Assembly (NCBI GenBank): GCA_023381695.1
Contig: JAMCQP010000005.1
Coordinates: forward strand, 1-52,550
DNA length: 52,550 nt
DNA from: Bacillota bacterium
GTDB lineage: Bacteria; Bacillota; UBA5301; JAMCQP01
Direction: 5' to 3'
The position numbers were made by a program, and so were the translations under genes. The number at the start of each line of letters is the position of its first letter. Within the stretch, counting starts at the first letter, position 1. The notes beneath the pieces were generated by a model that saw only the letters and a program-made list of their open reading frames with translations, did not search any database and had not been told where the DNA came from. Positions 16,047 to 25,352 of this stretch are shown here, one piece after another.

Positions 16047-16943
16047 CTAAAATTGGATGTCGGACAGCCGCATGGCGGCCACGCCGATCACGGTATCGGC
16101 ACCCCCGTAGTAAACATAAATATCGTCGCCCTTGACGGCATAGCCATTGCTGAAGATTACATTGGGCACGAACCCGACTCTTTCCCACTCCAGTTCGGGT
16201 TCAATAACCGGCTCGACCTGGCGGGTCAGGACCTTGGCCGGGTTATGCAAATCCAGCAGAGCACAGCCAAGCCGGTAGCTGTTATCCGCTTTGCGAGCGG
16301 CATGGTAGATCAGGAACCAGCCGTCCCTGGTCTTGATCGGCGGACCGGCAATGCCCACCCGGCCGTCCTGCCAGGTATTCTCCACCGGCGAGAGGACAAT
16401 CTGATGGCCGGTCCAGGTCGCCAGATCGTCGGAGTAGGCGAGCCAGATATGCGGGTAGCGCCGGTGCAGCAAAGCGTAACGGCCGTTAATCTTTTCCGGG
16501 AAGAGGGAGGCATCCTTATTGGGTTCCGCCAGCACCACGCCATGCCGTTCCCACTCAATCAAGTTTTTAGAGGTTGCCCGGCAAATCCGGTAATCACCGT
16601 CAAATCGTCCCCCAAAGCCGGTATAGGTCAGGTGATAGGTGTCGCCAATCTTTACCAGGCGGCCATCCTCAGCTCCGCGCAGTTCCTGGGGCGCCGCCCC
16701 GGGGGAGAAGATGGGCTTGTCCAGACGGGTGAAGTTCACGCCATCCTTGGATACGGCGTACCCGATACTGTTCATATACGGGCCATAGCGAGCATGGCAC
16801 CCGATGTCGGTGGCCCGGTAGAGCAGATGGAAGAGACCCTGATCATAGATCGCCGCGGCGTTGAAAACGGCGGCCCGTTCCCACGGGTTCTCCAGGCGGG
16901 GAACGAGAATGGGCCTGTTGCTCAATCGTTCAAGTTTAATCAT
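16047..16943 (-). CDS. GH130 glycoside phosphorylase (first of a pair)
   Basis: This 298-residue protein starts at ATG 16943 within GGAGGTAATCATG, so that ATGATTAA overlaps the stop codon of the upstream paralogue (8-base overlap, tight coupling). The five-bladed propeller family GH130 splits beta-mannosides by phosphate, giving mannose 1-phosphate. Motifs shared with the second copy are AVFNAAAIYDQGLFHLLYRA, then PNKDASLFPEKINGRYALLH and the C-terminal VYYGGADTVIGVA. The usual GVEDPR around the proposed acid residue reads GAEDGR here, with Glu, Asp and Arg kept. Cytoplasmic location is expected since there is no signal peptide. The exact linkage is unknown. Confidence 0.88.
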   Translation of the reverse strand: MIKLERLSNRPILVPRLENPWERAAVFNAAAIYDQGLFHLLYRATDIGCHARYGPYMNSIGYAVSKDGVNFTRLDKPIFSPGAAPQELRGAEDGRLVKIGDTYHLTYTGFGGRFDGDYRICRATSKNLIEWERHGVVLAEPNKDASLFPEKINGRYALLHRRYPHIWLAYSDDLATWTGHQIVLSPVENTWQDGRVGIAGPPIKTRDGWFLIYHAARKADNSYRLGCALLDLHNPAKVLTRQVEPVIEPELEWERVGFVPNVIFSNGYAVKGDDIYVYYGGADTVIGVAAMRLSDIQF

Positions 16944-17880
16944 GATTACCTCCTTCCCGGGTGGCGAAATGCAGGACCGTGGCCCTGTCGACGGCGGCGA
17001 CACCCAGGGTGGTGTCGGCCGCCCCGTAATAAACGTAGTAAGCGCCATCTTTCTCCACCGAGCCGCAACTGAAGACCACGTTGGGCACCAGTCCGTAGCG
17101 CTCCCACTCCAGTTCTGGTTCGAGAACCGGCTGCGCCTGCCGGAACAGTACCCTGGTGGGATCCTCGAGGTCCAGCACAGCACCACCAAGCCGATAGACA
17201 TTGTTCTCGTCCACGCCGTGATAGAAGAGCAACCAGCCCAGCCCTTCTATTTTATGAGGCGGACCGGCAATACCGATCTTCTTGGCCTCCCAGGTGCCAG
17301 GAACCGGTTGCATGATCACCTGGTGATTCCTCCAGGTTTCCAGGTCGTCGGAAAAGGCGATCCAGATATCCGGAAAGCGCCGATGCAGCAGGGCATACTT
17401 TCCGCCAATGGTTTCGGGGAACAGAGCGGCATCCTTGTTGGGCTCATCCAGAAGCACCTTGTGACCCTCCCAGTCGATCAGGTTCCTGGACCAACAGATG
17501 GCCGGGCGGATATCCACCCAGGACCGCCCGCCAAAGGCGGTGTACACCATATAGTAGGTGTCGCCGATCCTGGTGATCCGGGGATCCTCGACACCCCAGG
17601 CCTCTTGGGAGCCCCATCCCATCAGGGCGGGCTTGTCGAAGCGGGCAAAGTCTACCCCATCTCGGCTTACCGCCAGGCCGATGGAAGAGACGAACTTTTG
17701 CGCCTCTTCGGGCTGCCGGGTATTCAGTGTAAAGCAGTTGTTTGAGGCACGATAAAACAGGTAAAACAGCCCGTTTTCATAGATGGCGCCAGCGTTGAAC
17801 ACGGCCTGCTTCTCCCATTCGTGAGCCCAGATGGGCCCCAAAATGGGCTTATCGATCAGTCGTTTCAGTCGAATCATCAT
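16936..17880 (-). CDS. GH130 glycoside phosphorylase (second of a pair)
   Basis: This 314-residue protein starts at one of two adjacent ATG codons at 17880/17877, with GAGGGGTC upstream. It shows the full GH130 set: PILGPIWAHEWEKQAVFNAG, GVEDPRITRIGDTYYMVYTA, NKDAALFPETIGGKYALLHR and YVYYGAADTTLGVAA. It overlaps the preceding exported protein gene by 32 bases and the next GH130 gene by 8 bases. Two paralogues in a row suggest division of labour, such as long oligosaccharides versus disaccharide, or two linkages. The cytoplasmic product, a hexose 1-phosphate, would feed the mutase downstream. Confidence 0.9.
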   Translation of the reverse strand: MMIRLKRLIDKPILGPIWAHEWEKQAVFNAGAIYENGLFYLFYRASNNCFTLNTRQPEEAQKFVSSIGLAVSRDGVDFARFDKPALMGWGSQEAWGVEDPRITRIGDTYYMVYTAFGGRSWVDIRPAICWSRNLIDWEGHKVLLDEPNKDAALFPETIGGKYALLHRRFPDIWIAFSDDLETWRNHQVIMQPVPGTWEAKKIGIAGPPHKIEGLGWLLFYHGVDENNVYRLGGAVLDLEDPTRVLFRQAQPVLEPELEWERYGLVPNVVFSCGSVEKDGAYYVYYGAADTTLGVAAVDRATVLHFATREGGNHD

Positions 17881-20311
17881 TTGACCCCTTCCACTCTGTT
17901 ATCTCTGTCATTGCCGAATCCCAGCGGCGAATCAGCTTCAAGCGCTGCCCATCCGGCGCCTCCAGGAGCTTCCACTGCCTGGCGGGAACCAGCACAAGTG
18001 CATCCAGTACCGAAGAACGGGTCAGATCCTTTCCATCGCCGATCAGACGGACGCGGTGCGGACCTGCCTCCAGTTTTACCGGCAGGCCAGTAACCCGGTC
18101 AAGCCACAAGTAGTCCCGGTCGGGGCTAACCGCCTCCGAAATCAAGATTGGTTCCATATCGTCAATCGATACACTCACCGCCACATCTTCCGGCCCCTGG
18201 CGGCGTTCAGCCACCAGGGCAGTCTGTACCGGGGGTTCCAGCACAAACTCCAGCGGGGCCAGGTTCTGAGCAGTATCGGGATCCAGGCCGGTCCAGTCCA
18301 TAAAGCCGCCCCCGGTGGCGCCCCGTCCCACCTCGATGCCAACTTGCTTACCAGGCTCTGGCTTTAGGAAGCCCAGCGAATCCAACGGGATGGCCGCCTC
18401 ATAAACGCAGCCACCCTCCTGCTTCTGCCAGGCCAGCTTGCCTCCCGGCAGGAAAAAACTGCTTCGCCAATCCCAGATCTGGGGCCCGTTGGGGGTTTGA
18501 GCGAGGGTGAATTTCACGTCGACCCGGTTCCCGTCGCCCCGGGTATCCATATAAACCCAGAGAGCATCCCCTCGCCAGACGCCCGGCCCTATATCGAGCT
18601 GGTTATGTTCGGGGTCCCGCACCTCGGCGGCCAGGTACAGGTACTTGTCGTCCCACATGATGCGGAAGCAGAAACTATCCTTCTCAGGCCCAAGCCAGTT
18701 GGCGCCGCCACGAAGCAGGTTCTCCCTCTTGTTTACCGCCAGCGGCGGGACCTTCGCCCAGTCATCCAGCTTTCCGTCAATGGTAACAGATCCGGGGGCC
18801 TTCACAGCCGGAATCGACCGGATCTTGGCGGGGACAGGAGCGGCCTGCCGCAGGTGGGCCAGGTACAGGTAATACTCACCATCCTCGGCCACCGGCAGAG
18901 GCATTTCGACCGCATCACCAGGCGCCAGAGCGTAGTAACGGCCATTAGAGAAATTCGCCTCGCCGGTCCAGTCACGCCGCCCATACTGGGGCTGGCCAGC
19001 CACAGGATGCCCGTCCTCCACTTCCATCACCGAAGCAAAAGAGCGCACAATTTCCCTGTACCGTAAGTAGCGGGAAGCGAGCGGGTGATCAACCAGGGGT
19101 AACAAGGCCATCAGCGCTTCAATAGTCGACTCGGCCCCGGCATTCCGGTTCACCATCAGGTCGTTGGCGCCATTAATCCCATCGTAGCCCCTCCCGGTCT
19201 CCGAATCGTACATGGCGAACTGGGCCATGTTGTTGCCAAAGAACCAGGAAGCGGCCAGGCCAGCATAGCGGGCGTATTCCTCATGACCGGTTGCCAGGTA
19301 CAGTTCCCAAAAACCCTGGCTCAGCATGGAAGTCCCATAGGCTATTTGCCCTTTCCGGTTAAAGGTCACAGCCATTTCATTGAGCAGGTCGGTACCCAAC
19401 AAGTAGGTGAAAAACCAATCGGCCTCCTGCTGCGCCGACTTCACCCATTCCAGGCGCTTCAGAAGCCGCCCCGCCCTGGCCAGGGCGGCTACCTGATGGC
19501 TCCCCCAGGCGTGCCAGAGAGCGGTTGAGGCTGTACTACTCGGGTGTGCCCCAAAGGGGTACTCCTGGAAAGTACCCAGTTGGTAGGCGGCGACCCCTTC
19601 AGCAAGTTTGCCCATGAGAGCGGCCGTCTGCCGGTTAGGTTCCGCTTCATAGAAAGCCGCCAGACCCAGGACCGCCAGGGCCGACAGATCGGATCCATTG
19701 CCCAGTAACCACGCCGGGACTTTAACTCCGTGCACGACGTCCCACTCTCCGTAGCGGGAGAGCTTGGAAATCAACGCCCGTTCGCCCTTCAAATAAGCTG
19801 CTCGCAATACTTTGGCATAGGCAGGGTCTTGCCCTTTAAACACCAGGCAGGCGGTCGCCAGCGCCCACTGGCCGCGCGCCGCCCACCAACTCCAACTCTT
19901 GAAGCTGGTTATGCCACTTTTGTTAATCGTACCCTTCCGGTCGGTGACGAAGTTATAGTACTCCCCATCCCCGGCCTGCATGTACATAACAAAGTTCAGG
20001 AGCCGCCGGGCCTGCTCCAAAGCCCGCTTATCGCCGTAGCGCTTGAAGTACTCCACGTATACAATAGCAGCGCGGGCCACGTCATCCACGCAAGCGATCC
20101 CCTCACCGCCGGCGTCAACCCACTGGTACTTGGGGGATTCGGAATAAATATGAACGATCGCCATTTCCCGGCCGCTTACAGTGATGGGCTCGGTGAGGAA
20201 ATTCAAGTGAGTCAGGTTGATCAGCCCGTACACTCCTGCACTCCCCCCCGTAGAGATCGCTACAACCACCAGAACAGCTAACAATAATGGAGAAGCGAAT
20301 AATCGCCGCAT
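17849..20311 (-). CDS. Large exported protein: helical toroid domain plus CBM9-like domain
   Basis: This 820-residue protein starts at ATG 20311. Residues about 8-30 form a signal or membrane anchor (SPLLLAVLVVVAISTGGSAG). Residues about 45-450 look like an alpha/alpha-toroid glycosidase or lyase scaffold: WVDAGGEGIACVDDVARAA, FKSWSWWAARGQWAL, then GINGANDLMVNRNAGAEST and a block typical of uncharacterised glycan-active proteins. The segment from about 520 (APGSVTIDGKLDDWAKVPPL to the WDWRSSFF and GIEVGRGA blocks) is a family 9-like carbohydrate-binding domain. It sits between the ABC permeases and the GH130 pair, so it probably trims or captures the polysaccharide outside the cell. I cannot name a GH family. 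Confidence 0.7.
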   Translation of the reverse strand: MRRLFASPLLLAVLVVVAISTGGSAGVYGLINLTHLNFLTEPITVSGREMAIVHIYSESPKYQWVDAGGEGIACVDDVARAAIVYVEYFKRYGDKRALEQARRLLNFVMYMQAGDGEYYNFVTDRKGTINKSGITSFKSWSWWAARGQWALATACLVFKGQDPAYAKVLRAAYLKGERALISKLSRYGEWDVVHGVKVPAWLLGNGSDLSALAVLGLAAFYEAEPNRQTAALMGKLAEGVAAYQLGTFQEYPFGAHPSSTASTALWHAWGSHQVAALARAGRLLKRLEWVKSAQQEADWFFTYLLGTDLLNEMAVTFNRKGQIAYGTSMLSQGFWELYLATGHEEYARYAGLAASWFFGNNMAQFAMYDSETGRGYDGINGANDLMVNRNAGAESTIEALMALLPLVDHPLASRYLRYREIVRSFASVMEVEDGHPVAGQPQYGRRDWTGEANFSNGRYYALAPGDAVEMPLPVAEDGEYYLYLAHLRQAAPVPAKIRSIPAVKAPGSVTIDGKLDDWAKVPPLAVNKRENLLRGGANWLGPEKDSFCFRIMWDDKYLYLAAEVRDPEHNQLDIGPGVWRGDALWVYMDTRGDGNRVDVKFTLAQTPNGPQIWDWRSSFFLPGGKLAWQKQEGGCVYEAAIPLDSLGFLKPEPGKQVGIEVGRGATGGGFMDWTGLDPDTAQNLAPLEFVLEPPVQTALVAERRQGPEDVAVSVSIDDMEPILISEAVSPDRDYLWLDRVTGLPVKLEAGPHRVRLIGDGKDLTRSSVLDALVLVPARQWKLLEAPDGQRLKLIRRWDSAMTEITEWKGSNDDSTETTDR

Positions 20312-20329
20312 ATAATCCCTGATCCCCCT

Positions 20330-21208
20330 TTAACCTTTGGTGGCCCCCATGTTCAGCCCTTCAATGAAGTAGCGCTGGGCAGCGAAGAAGAGGACGAGGA
20401 TCGGAAGGGCAAGAAGCACCGACATGGCCATCATGTAGTTCCACATGGGGGCTTCCTTGGATAGCGATTGTTCGAAAAACTTGAGGCCAAGCATGACCGG
20501 GAACTTCTCCATGGAATTCAGGTAAATCAGAGGAGCCTGCAAGTTGTTCCAGTTGCCCTGGAAAACAAAAACAGCGATCGCCAGCATGGCCGGCCGGATC
20601 ATGGGGAGCATCACAAGCCAGTAAATCTGGGCCACATTGGCGCCGTCGATGATCGCCGCCTCTTCCATCTCTTTTGGAATAGTCAATAGAAATTGCCGCA
20701 TCATGAAAATGTAGGCCGGCCCCCAGGCGAACCAGGCACCCACGGTCAAGGGATCGAAAGTATCAAGTAATCCCAGGTTTCGCCAGATGAGGAAGCTCGG
20801 GATCAGGGTTACCGCCCCGGGCAGCATCATGGTGGCCAAAAGGATGACGAACAGGACGTCGCGGCCAGGGAACCGCCACCGGGCAAACCCATACGCCACC
20901 AGCGAGGCGGTGAATAGTTCAGCCACCATCGCCAAAACCGTAATGAAGATCGTGTTAAACAGGAATCGGCCAAAAGGAAGCATCTTCCAGGCATCAATAT
21001 AATTGCGCCATACAGGCGGCTTCGGCAGCCACTGGGGCGGATAGATAAAAAGGGCGTCCGGACCTTTTAACGAAGTGGAGAGCATCCACAAGAGCGGAAC
21101 TACCACGATGGCGCCGCCCAATCCAAGCAGGAAAAAGATTATGGAGTTCTTGAAAAAGTTCCGGGCAACTTTGTTCAACGGCTCAATCTCCCTTCTTCTC
21201 GCCTTCAT
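20330..21208 (-). CDS. ABC sugar permease, MalG-type
   Basis: This 292-residue inner-membrane protein has six predicted helices. ATG 21208 (MKARRREIEPLNK) is chosen over a longer frame because it lies at the 26-base overlap with the first permease gene. The cytoplasmic EAA loop EEAAIIDGANVAQIYWLVMLP (about residues 187-207) docks the ATPase, and the ending RYFIEGLNMGATKG is the usual CUT1 C-terminus. No ATPase gene is present, so a shared MsmX/UgpC-type ATPase elsewhere must serve it, as is common in Firmicutes. Confidence 0.93.
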   Translation of the reverse strand: MKARRREIEPLNKVARNFFKNSIIFFLLGLGGAIVVVPLLWMLSTSLKGPDALFIYPPQWLPKPPVWRNYIDAWKMLPFGRFLFNTIFITVLAMVAELFTASLVAYGFARWRFPGRDVLFVILLATMMLPGAVTLIPSFLIWRNLGLLDTFDPLTVGAWFAWGPAYIFMMRQFLLTIPKEMEEAAIIDGANVAQIYWLVMLPMIRPAMLAIAVFVFQGNWNNLQAPLIYLNSMEKFPVMLGLKFFEQSLSKEAPMWNYMMAMSVLLALPILVLFFAAQRYFIEGLNMGATKG

Positions 21209-22205
21209 AATAGACCCAGACGGGCGAAGATTTAAATACCACAAGCGTCAGAAGCAGGATCAGCACCAGGAGGAACCAGGCGATGGCCGTGGCGTAGCCC
21301 ATCTTGAACTGAGTGAAGCCCTGCTGGTAAATGTAGACGCTCAAGAAGGTGCCGACGCCGCCCGGCGTAGTGATGAAGAGAGGAGCGGTAAAGTTTTGCA
21401 TGGCGCCGATCATCCCCATGACGAGAGTATAGAAGAGAGCCGGGCTGATCATGGGCACGGTAATCTTCCAGAAGCGGGTCCAGCCAGGGGCGCCGTCGAC
21501 CCGGGCGGCCTCATGCAGTTCCTTGGGGACATTCTTGAGAGCCGCCAGCAAAATCACCGTGTTCGCGCCAAAGACGCCCCAGAAGCTCATAATGATAAAA
21601 GAAGGCAGCACCAGTTTCTCATCGGAGAACCAGGTCAAAGGAGCTATATTCAGGAGCCGGTAAACAGGGCCTAAAACTGTATTGATCAGGCCTTGACCGG
21701 CAAACATCCAGCGCCAGAGGAGCGCCGTGGCGGCCGCAGGCAGCACCGCCGGCACGTAATAAAGAGTCCGCCAAAAACCGACCCCCCGGATATTCCGAGA
21801 CAGTAACGTGGCGGTGGCTAGAGCGCCAGCCATTCCCAGCGGAACGCTAAGGAAAGAGTAGCCCAGGGTGAGGCGCACCGACGGCCAGAAACGGGGATCC
21901 CCAAAAAACATGGTCTTAAAATTGCCAGGGCCAATCCAGCGGGGAGACTGCAACACATCATACTCATTGAACATCAGGTAAAACGACGCCAAAATAGGAT
22001 AAGCCTGCCAGATGATGAGACCAAGCAACCAGGGCAAGATCAGGGCATAGCCCACCGCAGCCTCCCGGCGGACCTTCAGAAGCCTGAGCCCTTTATAAGT
22101 CCCGTACATCAAGGCAATCATGGTGGCACCCACCAGACTCCAGCGCACCAGCGTCCCCAAATATGGTGAAAACACAGCTTTCCCTCCTCTAATCAAAGGG
22201 AACAT
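21183..22205 (-). CDS. ABC sugar permease, MalF-type
   Basis: This 340-residue permease is taken from ATG 22205 (MFPLIRGGKAVF). A longer frame to 22274 would place the start inside the stem-loop at 22263-22297. Helices are clear (AVGYALILPWLLGLIIWQAY and others), and the EAA loop HEAARVDGAPGWTRFWKITV marks it as a CUT1 family importer subunit. It overlaps the MalG-type gene and lies downstream of the binding protein, the normal order for this system. Confidence 0.92.
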   Translation of the reverse strand: MFPLIRGGKAVFSPYLGTLVRWSLVGATMIALMYGTYKGLRLLKVRREAAVGYALILPWLLGLIIWQAYPILASFYLMFNEYDVLQSPRWIGPGNFKTMFFGDPRFWPSVRLTLGYSFLSVPLGMAGALATATLLSRNIRGVGFWRTLYYVPAVLPAAATALLWRWMFAGQGLINTVLGPVYRLLNIAPLTWFSDEKLVLPSFIIMSFWGVFGANTVILLAALKNVPKELHEAARVDGAPGWTRFWKITVPMISPALFYTLVMGMIGAMQNFTAPLFITTPGGVGTFLSVYIYQQGFTQFKMGYATAIAWFLLVLILLLTLVVFKSSPVWVYYEGEKKGD

Positions 22206-22262
22206 GGCATCTTTTTCTTCCTGCCTACTCCCACCCTGGCTCCAGGATTTTAAAACAGAAAG

Positions 22263-22297
22263 AGGGGCCATCATTCCGCAGGGAATGGTTGGCCCCT
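22263..22297 (-). terminator. Stem-loop between binding-protein and permease genes
   Basis: GGGGCCA-TCATTCC-GCAG-GGAATGG-T-TGGCCCC makes a long GC-rich stem, and on the minus strand a moderately U-rich stretch (CTTTCTGTTTT) follows. Such leaky terminators or mRNA 3' stabilisers between binding-protein and permease genes keep the binding protein in excess (known for MalE-type operons). Confidence 0.65.
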
Positions 22298-22314
22298 GCT
22301 TTCATAATAGATCT

Positions 22315-23583
22315 TTACCTGGGAAGAAGAGCTTCCAACTTGGGCCGGGCAGCCTTCGCCAGGTCAGCGGCAGCGCCCTTCTTGCTGAAAAGTGGGTCCT
22401 GAACCTGCTCCCAAAAGATGGTATCCCACTCGGGATGTCTCGGGATGATGCGAAAGGCACGCATATCACTGGCAGCCTTGATGATCGTGTCGGCGGCCTT
22501 CTCCTTGCGAGGTTCGGCCTTCACCAGATGCGCCTTGGTAGCCAGGGATTTGCGGGGAGCCACGATCTTCCAGTTATGGATTCCCTCAGTCAGTTCAACC
22601 AGAGCATCATAGGCTTCCTGAGGATGCTTGGTCTGAGCTGAAATCACCGTGGAAGCGCTCCAGGCGAAAGTAGCACGATTTTTGGGCCCTTTTGGCACCA
22701 AAGCCACACCTGCATCCAGCCCGGGGACCCGGTCGAGATCGTCGGCAGCACCACCAAAGAACATGGCGACCTTCCCCTTCTTGAACATCTCAGAGAAACC
22801 CTGTTCGTTCACCACATTACGGGGTGGAGCAACCTCGGGGTTGTAGATGATCTTGCCGTAGAAATCCAATGCCTTGATCGCCTCGGGAGAATCGATCGGC
22901 GAGGATTTGAGATCGGGTGAAATCACCTCGCCGCCCGCCTGCCAGATAAACATGTGGATTGGCGGCCAACCGTTCACCGTAACACCATACTGGCCCTTGT
23001 TTGGGTCGGTCAGCTTTTTCGCGGCGTTATAGAAATCATCCCACGTCCAGGCGTCGGTAGGCTCCGCTACGCCAGCTTTCTTGAACAAATCTTTGTTATA
23101 GTACAAGATTACAGGCTGAGCAATCCAGGGCAGGCCGTAGGTCCTACCCCTAAACTGAGCTGACTCGAGAACAGCCGGGAAGTAATCGTCCATTTTGGCG
23201 GCTGGGCGCCGGTCGGTTTTCAGTCGGTCAGTCAAATTAAGTAAGGCACCCTTGGAAGCATACGGAACGACATACTCCTGAGAGAGCCAGAACAGATCCG
23301 GAGCAGTGTTGCCGACGATCATCGTCTGGATCTTGGTATAGTAGTCAGCAGGGATGGGTTCCGAGACAATCTGAAAGGTGGTGGCCCTGGCATTGATCTT
23401 GTCGATCACCGCCTGCAATTCCTTGGCCTCATCGACACCCGCCCAGGTGGCCAACCGGATCTTGACCTTGGCTTTCGAAGCAGGCTGCTGGCCCGCCCTT
23501 GCGGGTTGGGTGTCAAGTGTGCAAGTGGTGAGCATAAAGCCGAGACTGATCAACAACACAAACAAACCGAAAATCCGTTTCAT
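22315..23583 (-). CDS. ABC sugar-binding lipoprotein (CUT1)
   Basis: This 422-residue extracellular solute-binding protein starts at ATG 23583 with GAGGGGTG upstream. A GTG nine bases earlier is less likely. The signal [16 protein letters not shown] leads to the lipobox LTTC (cysteine about 21), so it is lipid-anchored. The core shows [36 protein letters not shown] and [11 protein letters not shown], typical of family-1 binding proteins for oligosaccharides. It is the first gene of the import and degradation operon and lies divided from the permeases by the stem-loop at 22263. Confidence 0.93.
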   Translation of the reverse strand: MKRIFGLFVLLISLGFMLTTCTLDTQPARAGQQPASKAKVKIRLATWAGVDEAKELQAVIDKINARATTFQIVSEPIPADYYTKIQTMIVGNTAPDLFWLSQEYVVPYASKGALLNLTDRLKTDRRPAAKMDDYFPAVLESAQFRGRTYGLPWIAQPVILYYNKDLFKKAGVAEPTDAWTWDDFYNAAKKLTDPNKGQYGVTVNGWPPIHMFIWQAGGEVISPDLKSSPIDSPEAIKALDFYGKIIYNPEVAPPRNVVNEQGFSEMFKKGKVAMFFGGAADDLDRVPGLDAGVALVPKGPKNRATFAWSASTVISAQTKHPQEAYDALVELTEGIHNWKIVAPRKSLATKAHLVKAEPRKEKAADTIIKAASDMRAFRIIPRHPEWDTIFWEQVQDPLFSKKGAAADLAKAARPKLEALLPR

Positions 23584-23682
23584 TGTTTTCACCCCTCATG
23601 TTGCTTTTCCAGCTAGCATTGACCCCTTTTTTCCGCGACGCCCTTAAATGATTACAGTTTTCCGCCTCCAAGCAAATCCTTG

Positions 23683-23694
23683 ATACGCACGTAT
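23683..23694 (-). promoter_or_regulatory. Possible operator before the binding-protein gene
   Basis: ATACG-CA-CGTAT is a 12-bp palindrome between lacI and the binding-protein gene. It shares the GCGTAT half with the operator at 24756-24775 and could be a LacI-family site controlling the sugar operon. Confidence 0.4.
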
Positions 23695-23703
23695 TCCCCC
23701 CTT

Positions 23704-24729
23704 TCAAGATGACCTGTCTCCCCGGCAACCACATGACCGCCGGATCACCAATTGGGTGGATACCTCGATCTTTACCGGAGGTTCATCAGGGCTTTCAATG
23801 AGTTCGAGGAAGTGGTGGCCTGCCTGGTTCCCCAGTTTCTCCTTGAATACGGAGGCGGTAGTCAATGGAGGATCACTGTAAGCAGACCAGATAACATCAT
23901 CGAAGCCGGCCACGGCTATGTCTTCAGGTACCTGGAGGCCAGCCTCATGAATAGCCTTCATGGCTCCAATAGCCATAGCGTCGTTCACGGCAAAAACAGC
24001 AGTAGGCCGTGCCTCCCCCCCAAGGATGGAAATCATGCCAGAGTATCCGGTCTCAATGGTAGTAGCCGGCATGAAAAGCGGCTTGAGAGATGGATCTATA
24101 CCGTTCTGCCGCAAAGCCGTCTCGTATCCATCAAGTCTTTCTCTGGTACTTGCCCAGCCAGACGCCCCCCCTAAAAAAGCGATCTTCTTATGTCCATGTT
24201 CTATTAAATGTTCCACCACTTCAAAAGCCCCACCGAGATTATCGATGGAGATAGAACTTATCTTCGTGCCGGGCAAACTATTATCCACTAACACCACTGG
24301 ATATCCAGCCTCTTTTATCGCCAGGATTGTCGCCACATTGATATCCGGGCCGGCAAAGATAAAACCGTCGGCTTTTTGCTCCCTGGCTATCTTCCACACC
24401 TGGCCGTTCTCCTCTTCATTGTTGTGCCCCACCAAAATAACATGATAGCTGTTTTTGGCCAGTTCCGCCTGGATTCCTTGCAAAATCGACGGATAGAAAG
24501 GATCGGCGGAATTGGCGTGTTTGGCCTCCACCACGAAAGCGGCGATCTTTGTCTTTTTAGTAATTAAGCTCCTGGCGCTGATATTGGGCAAATAATCCAT
24601 TTCTTTGGCGGCATGAAGGATCTTTGCCCGCAGTTCGGTGCTCACACCGGGTAACCCATTCAAGGCGCGGGAAATTGTGGCGGTAGAAGTCCCAACTTTT
24701 TTGGCTATCTCGGCAATTGTCACAGACAT
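23704..24729 (-). CDS. LacI-family transcriptional regulator
   Basis: This 341-residue repressor starts at ATG 24729. The helix-turn-helix VTIAEIAKKVGTSTATISRA, followed by LNGLPGVS and the hinge-region YLPNISARSLITKKT, is diagnostic. The periplasmic-binding-protein-like core follows (IAAFVVEAKHANSADPFYPS, FLGGASGWASTRERLDGYE, AVAGFDDVIWSAYSDPPLTT). A cysteine-rich tail RRSCGCRGDRSS ends it. It should sense a sugar or sugar phosphate and control the importer operon that follows in the same direction. A near-palindromic operator lies at 24756-24775. Confidence 0.93.
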   Translation of the reverse strand: MSVTIAEIAKKVGTSTATISRALNGLPGVSTELRAKILHAAKEMDYLPNISARSLITKKTKIAAFVVEAKHANSADPFYPSILQGIQAELAKNSYHVILVGHNNEEENGQVWKIAREQKADGFIFAGPDINVATILAIKEAGYPVVLVDNSLPGTKISSISIDNLGGAFEVVEHLIEHGHKKIAFLGGASGWASTRERLDGYETALRQNGIDPSLKPLFMPATTIETGYSGMISILGGEARPTAVFAVNDAMAIGAMKAIHEAGLQVPEDIAVAGFDDVIWSAYSDPPLTTASVFKEKLGNQAGHHFLELIESPDEPPVKIEVSTQLVIRRSCGCRGDRSS

Positions 24730-24755
24730 GTTGATCACGAACCTTATTGTAATTT

Positions 24756-24775
24756 ATGCGTAATCGATTGCGTAT
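24756..24775 (-). promoter_or_regulatory. LacI-type operator upstream of its own gene
   Basis: ATGCGTAATCGATTGCGTAT, a 20-bp near-perfect palindrome with the central CG of LacI-family operators, 27 bp upstream of the start codon. Confidence 0.65.
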
Positions 24776-24957
24776 ATATTTCGTTACCAAAGTAAGGATC
24801 CCTGCTTCTCACGAAAAATTTTCCGCAAACAAAAACGCCCCCACGGACCTGGAGACGTGTTGCTACACGGCCCAGTCTTCGTACTTATTGCAAACCTTCG
24901 AAAAGCATGCGATTCGAGCCGCCAATCATTCGCCCTCTTATTGGCTGACTTTTCTTC

Positions 24958-25335
24958 CACACTCACCCCAAGGTCCTTTAATACCTCTGGGATCTTGCCA
25001 ACATCATCAGCCAGTTCGGCAAAGTGAAGCAACTCCGGGATAGCATCCTCGAGTTTCGTGGGGTCAAAGGAACTTTGCATGGCAAGCTATAATCGGTAAT
25101 CGGCCTCCAGATTATTCCAGAGATCCGGAGATGTTCCAAATGCCTCCGCGAGTTCGATGGCTGTCTCCGGCGTGATCTGCTTGGCGCCCTTGATGATTTC
25201 GTCGACCTCCTGCTGCGGCCGTCCCAGAATCTCGGCCAGATCTTTTTGAGTCCACCCGCGAGCATCCAGTTCGCGCTTCAGTATCTGGCCCGGGGACGTG
25301 ATTCTCGCCGGTATCAAATTCTGAACCTGGCTCAT
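24958..25335 (-). pseudogene. HigA-like antitoxin with ImmA-type C-terminus, broken
   Basis: ATG 25335 after GAAGGAGG opens a clear HigA-family XRE helix-turn-helix (SPGQILKRELDARGWTQKDL, AEILGRPQQEVDEIIKG, TPETAIELAEAFGTSPDLWN). After NNLEADYRL a TAG replaces the tyrosine expected in the family YRLYLA motif. The same frame then resumes as FDPTKLEDAIPELLHFAELA and VGKIPEVLKDLG, a block that in full-length (about 350-aa) members lies some 110 residues further on. So there is a nonsense codon, an internal deletion and a lost C-terminal metallopeptidase-like part. The first 82 residues could still make a DNA-binding protein. The operator at 25353-25380 is perfect. Confidence 0.7.
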
Positions 25336-25352
25336 GTCATACCCTCCTTCCC

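Noticed and set aside
16047-17201. Extended N-terminus of the first GH130 protein
   Set aside because: The longer frame runs through the other GH130 gene and lacks family similarity. ATG 16943 has a ribosome-binding site and starts the GH130 domain.
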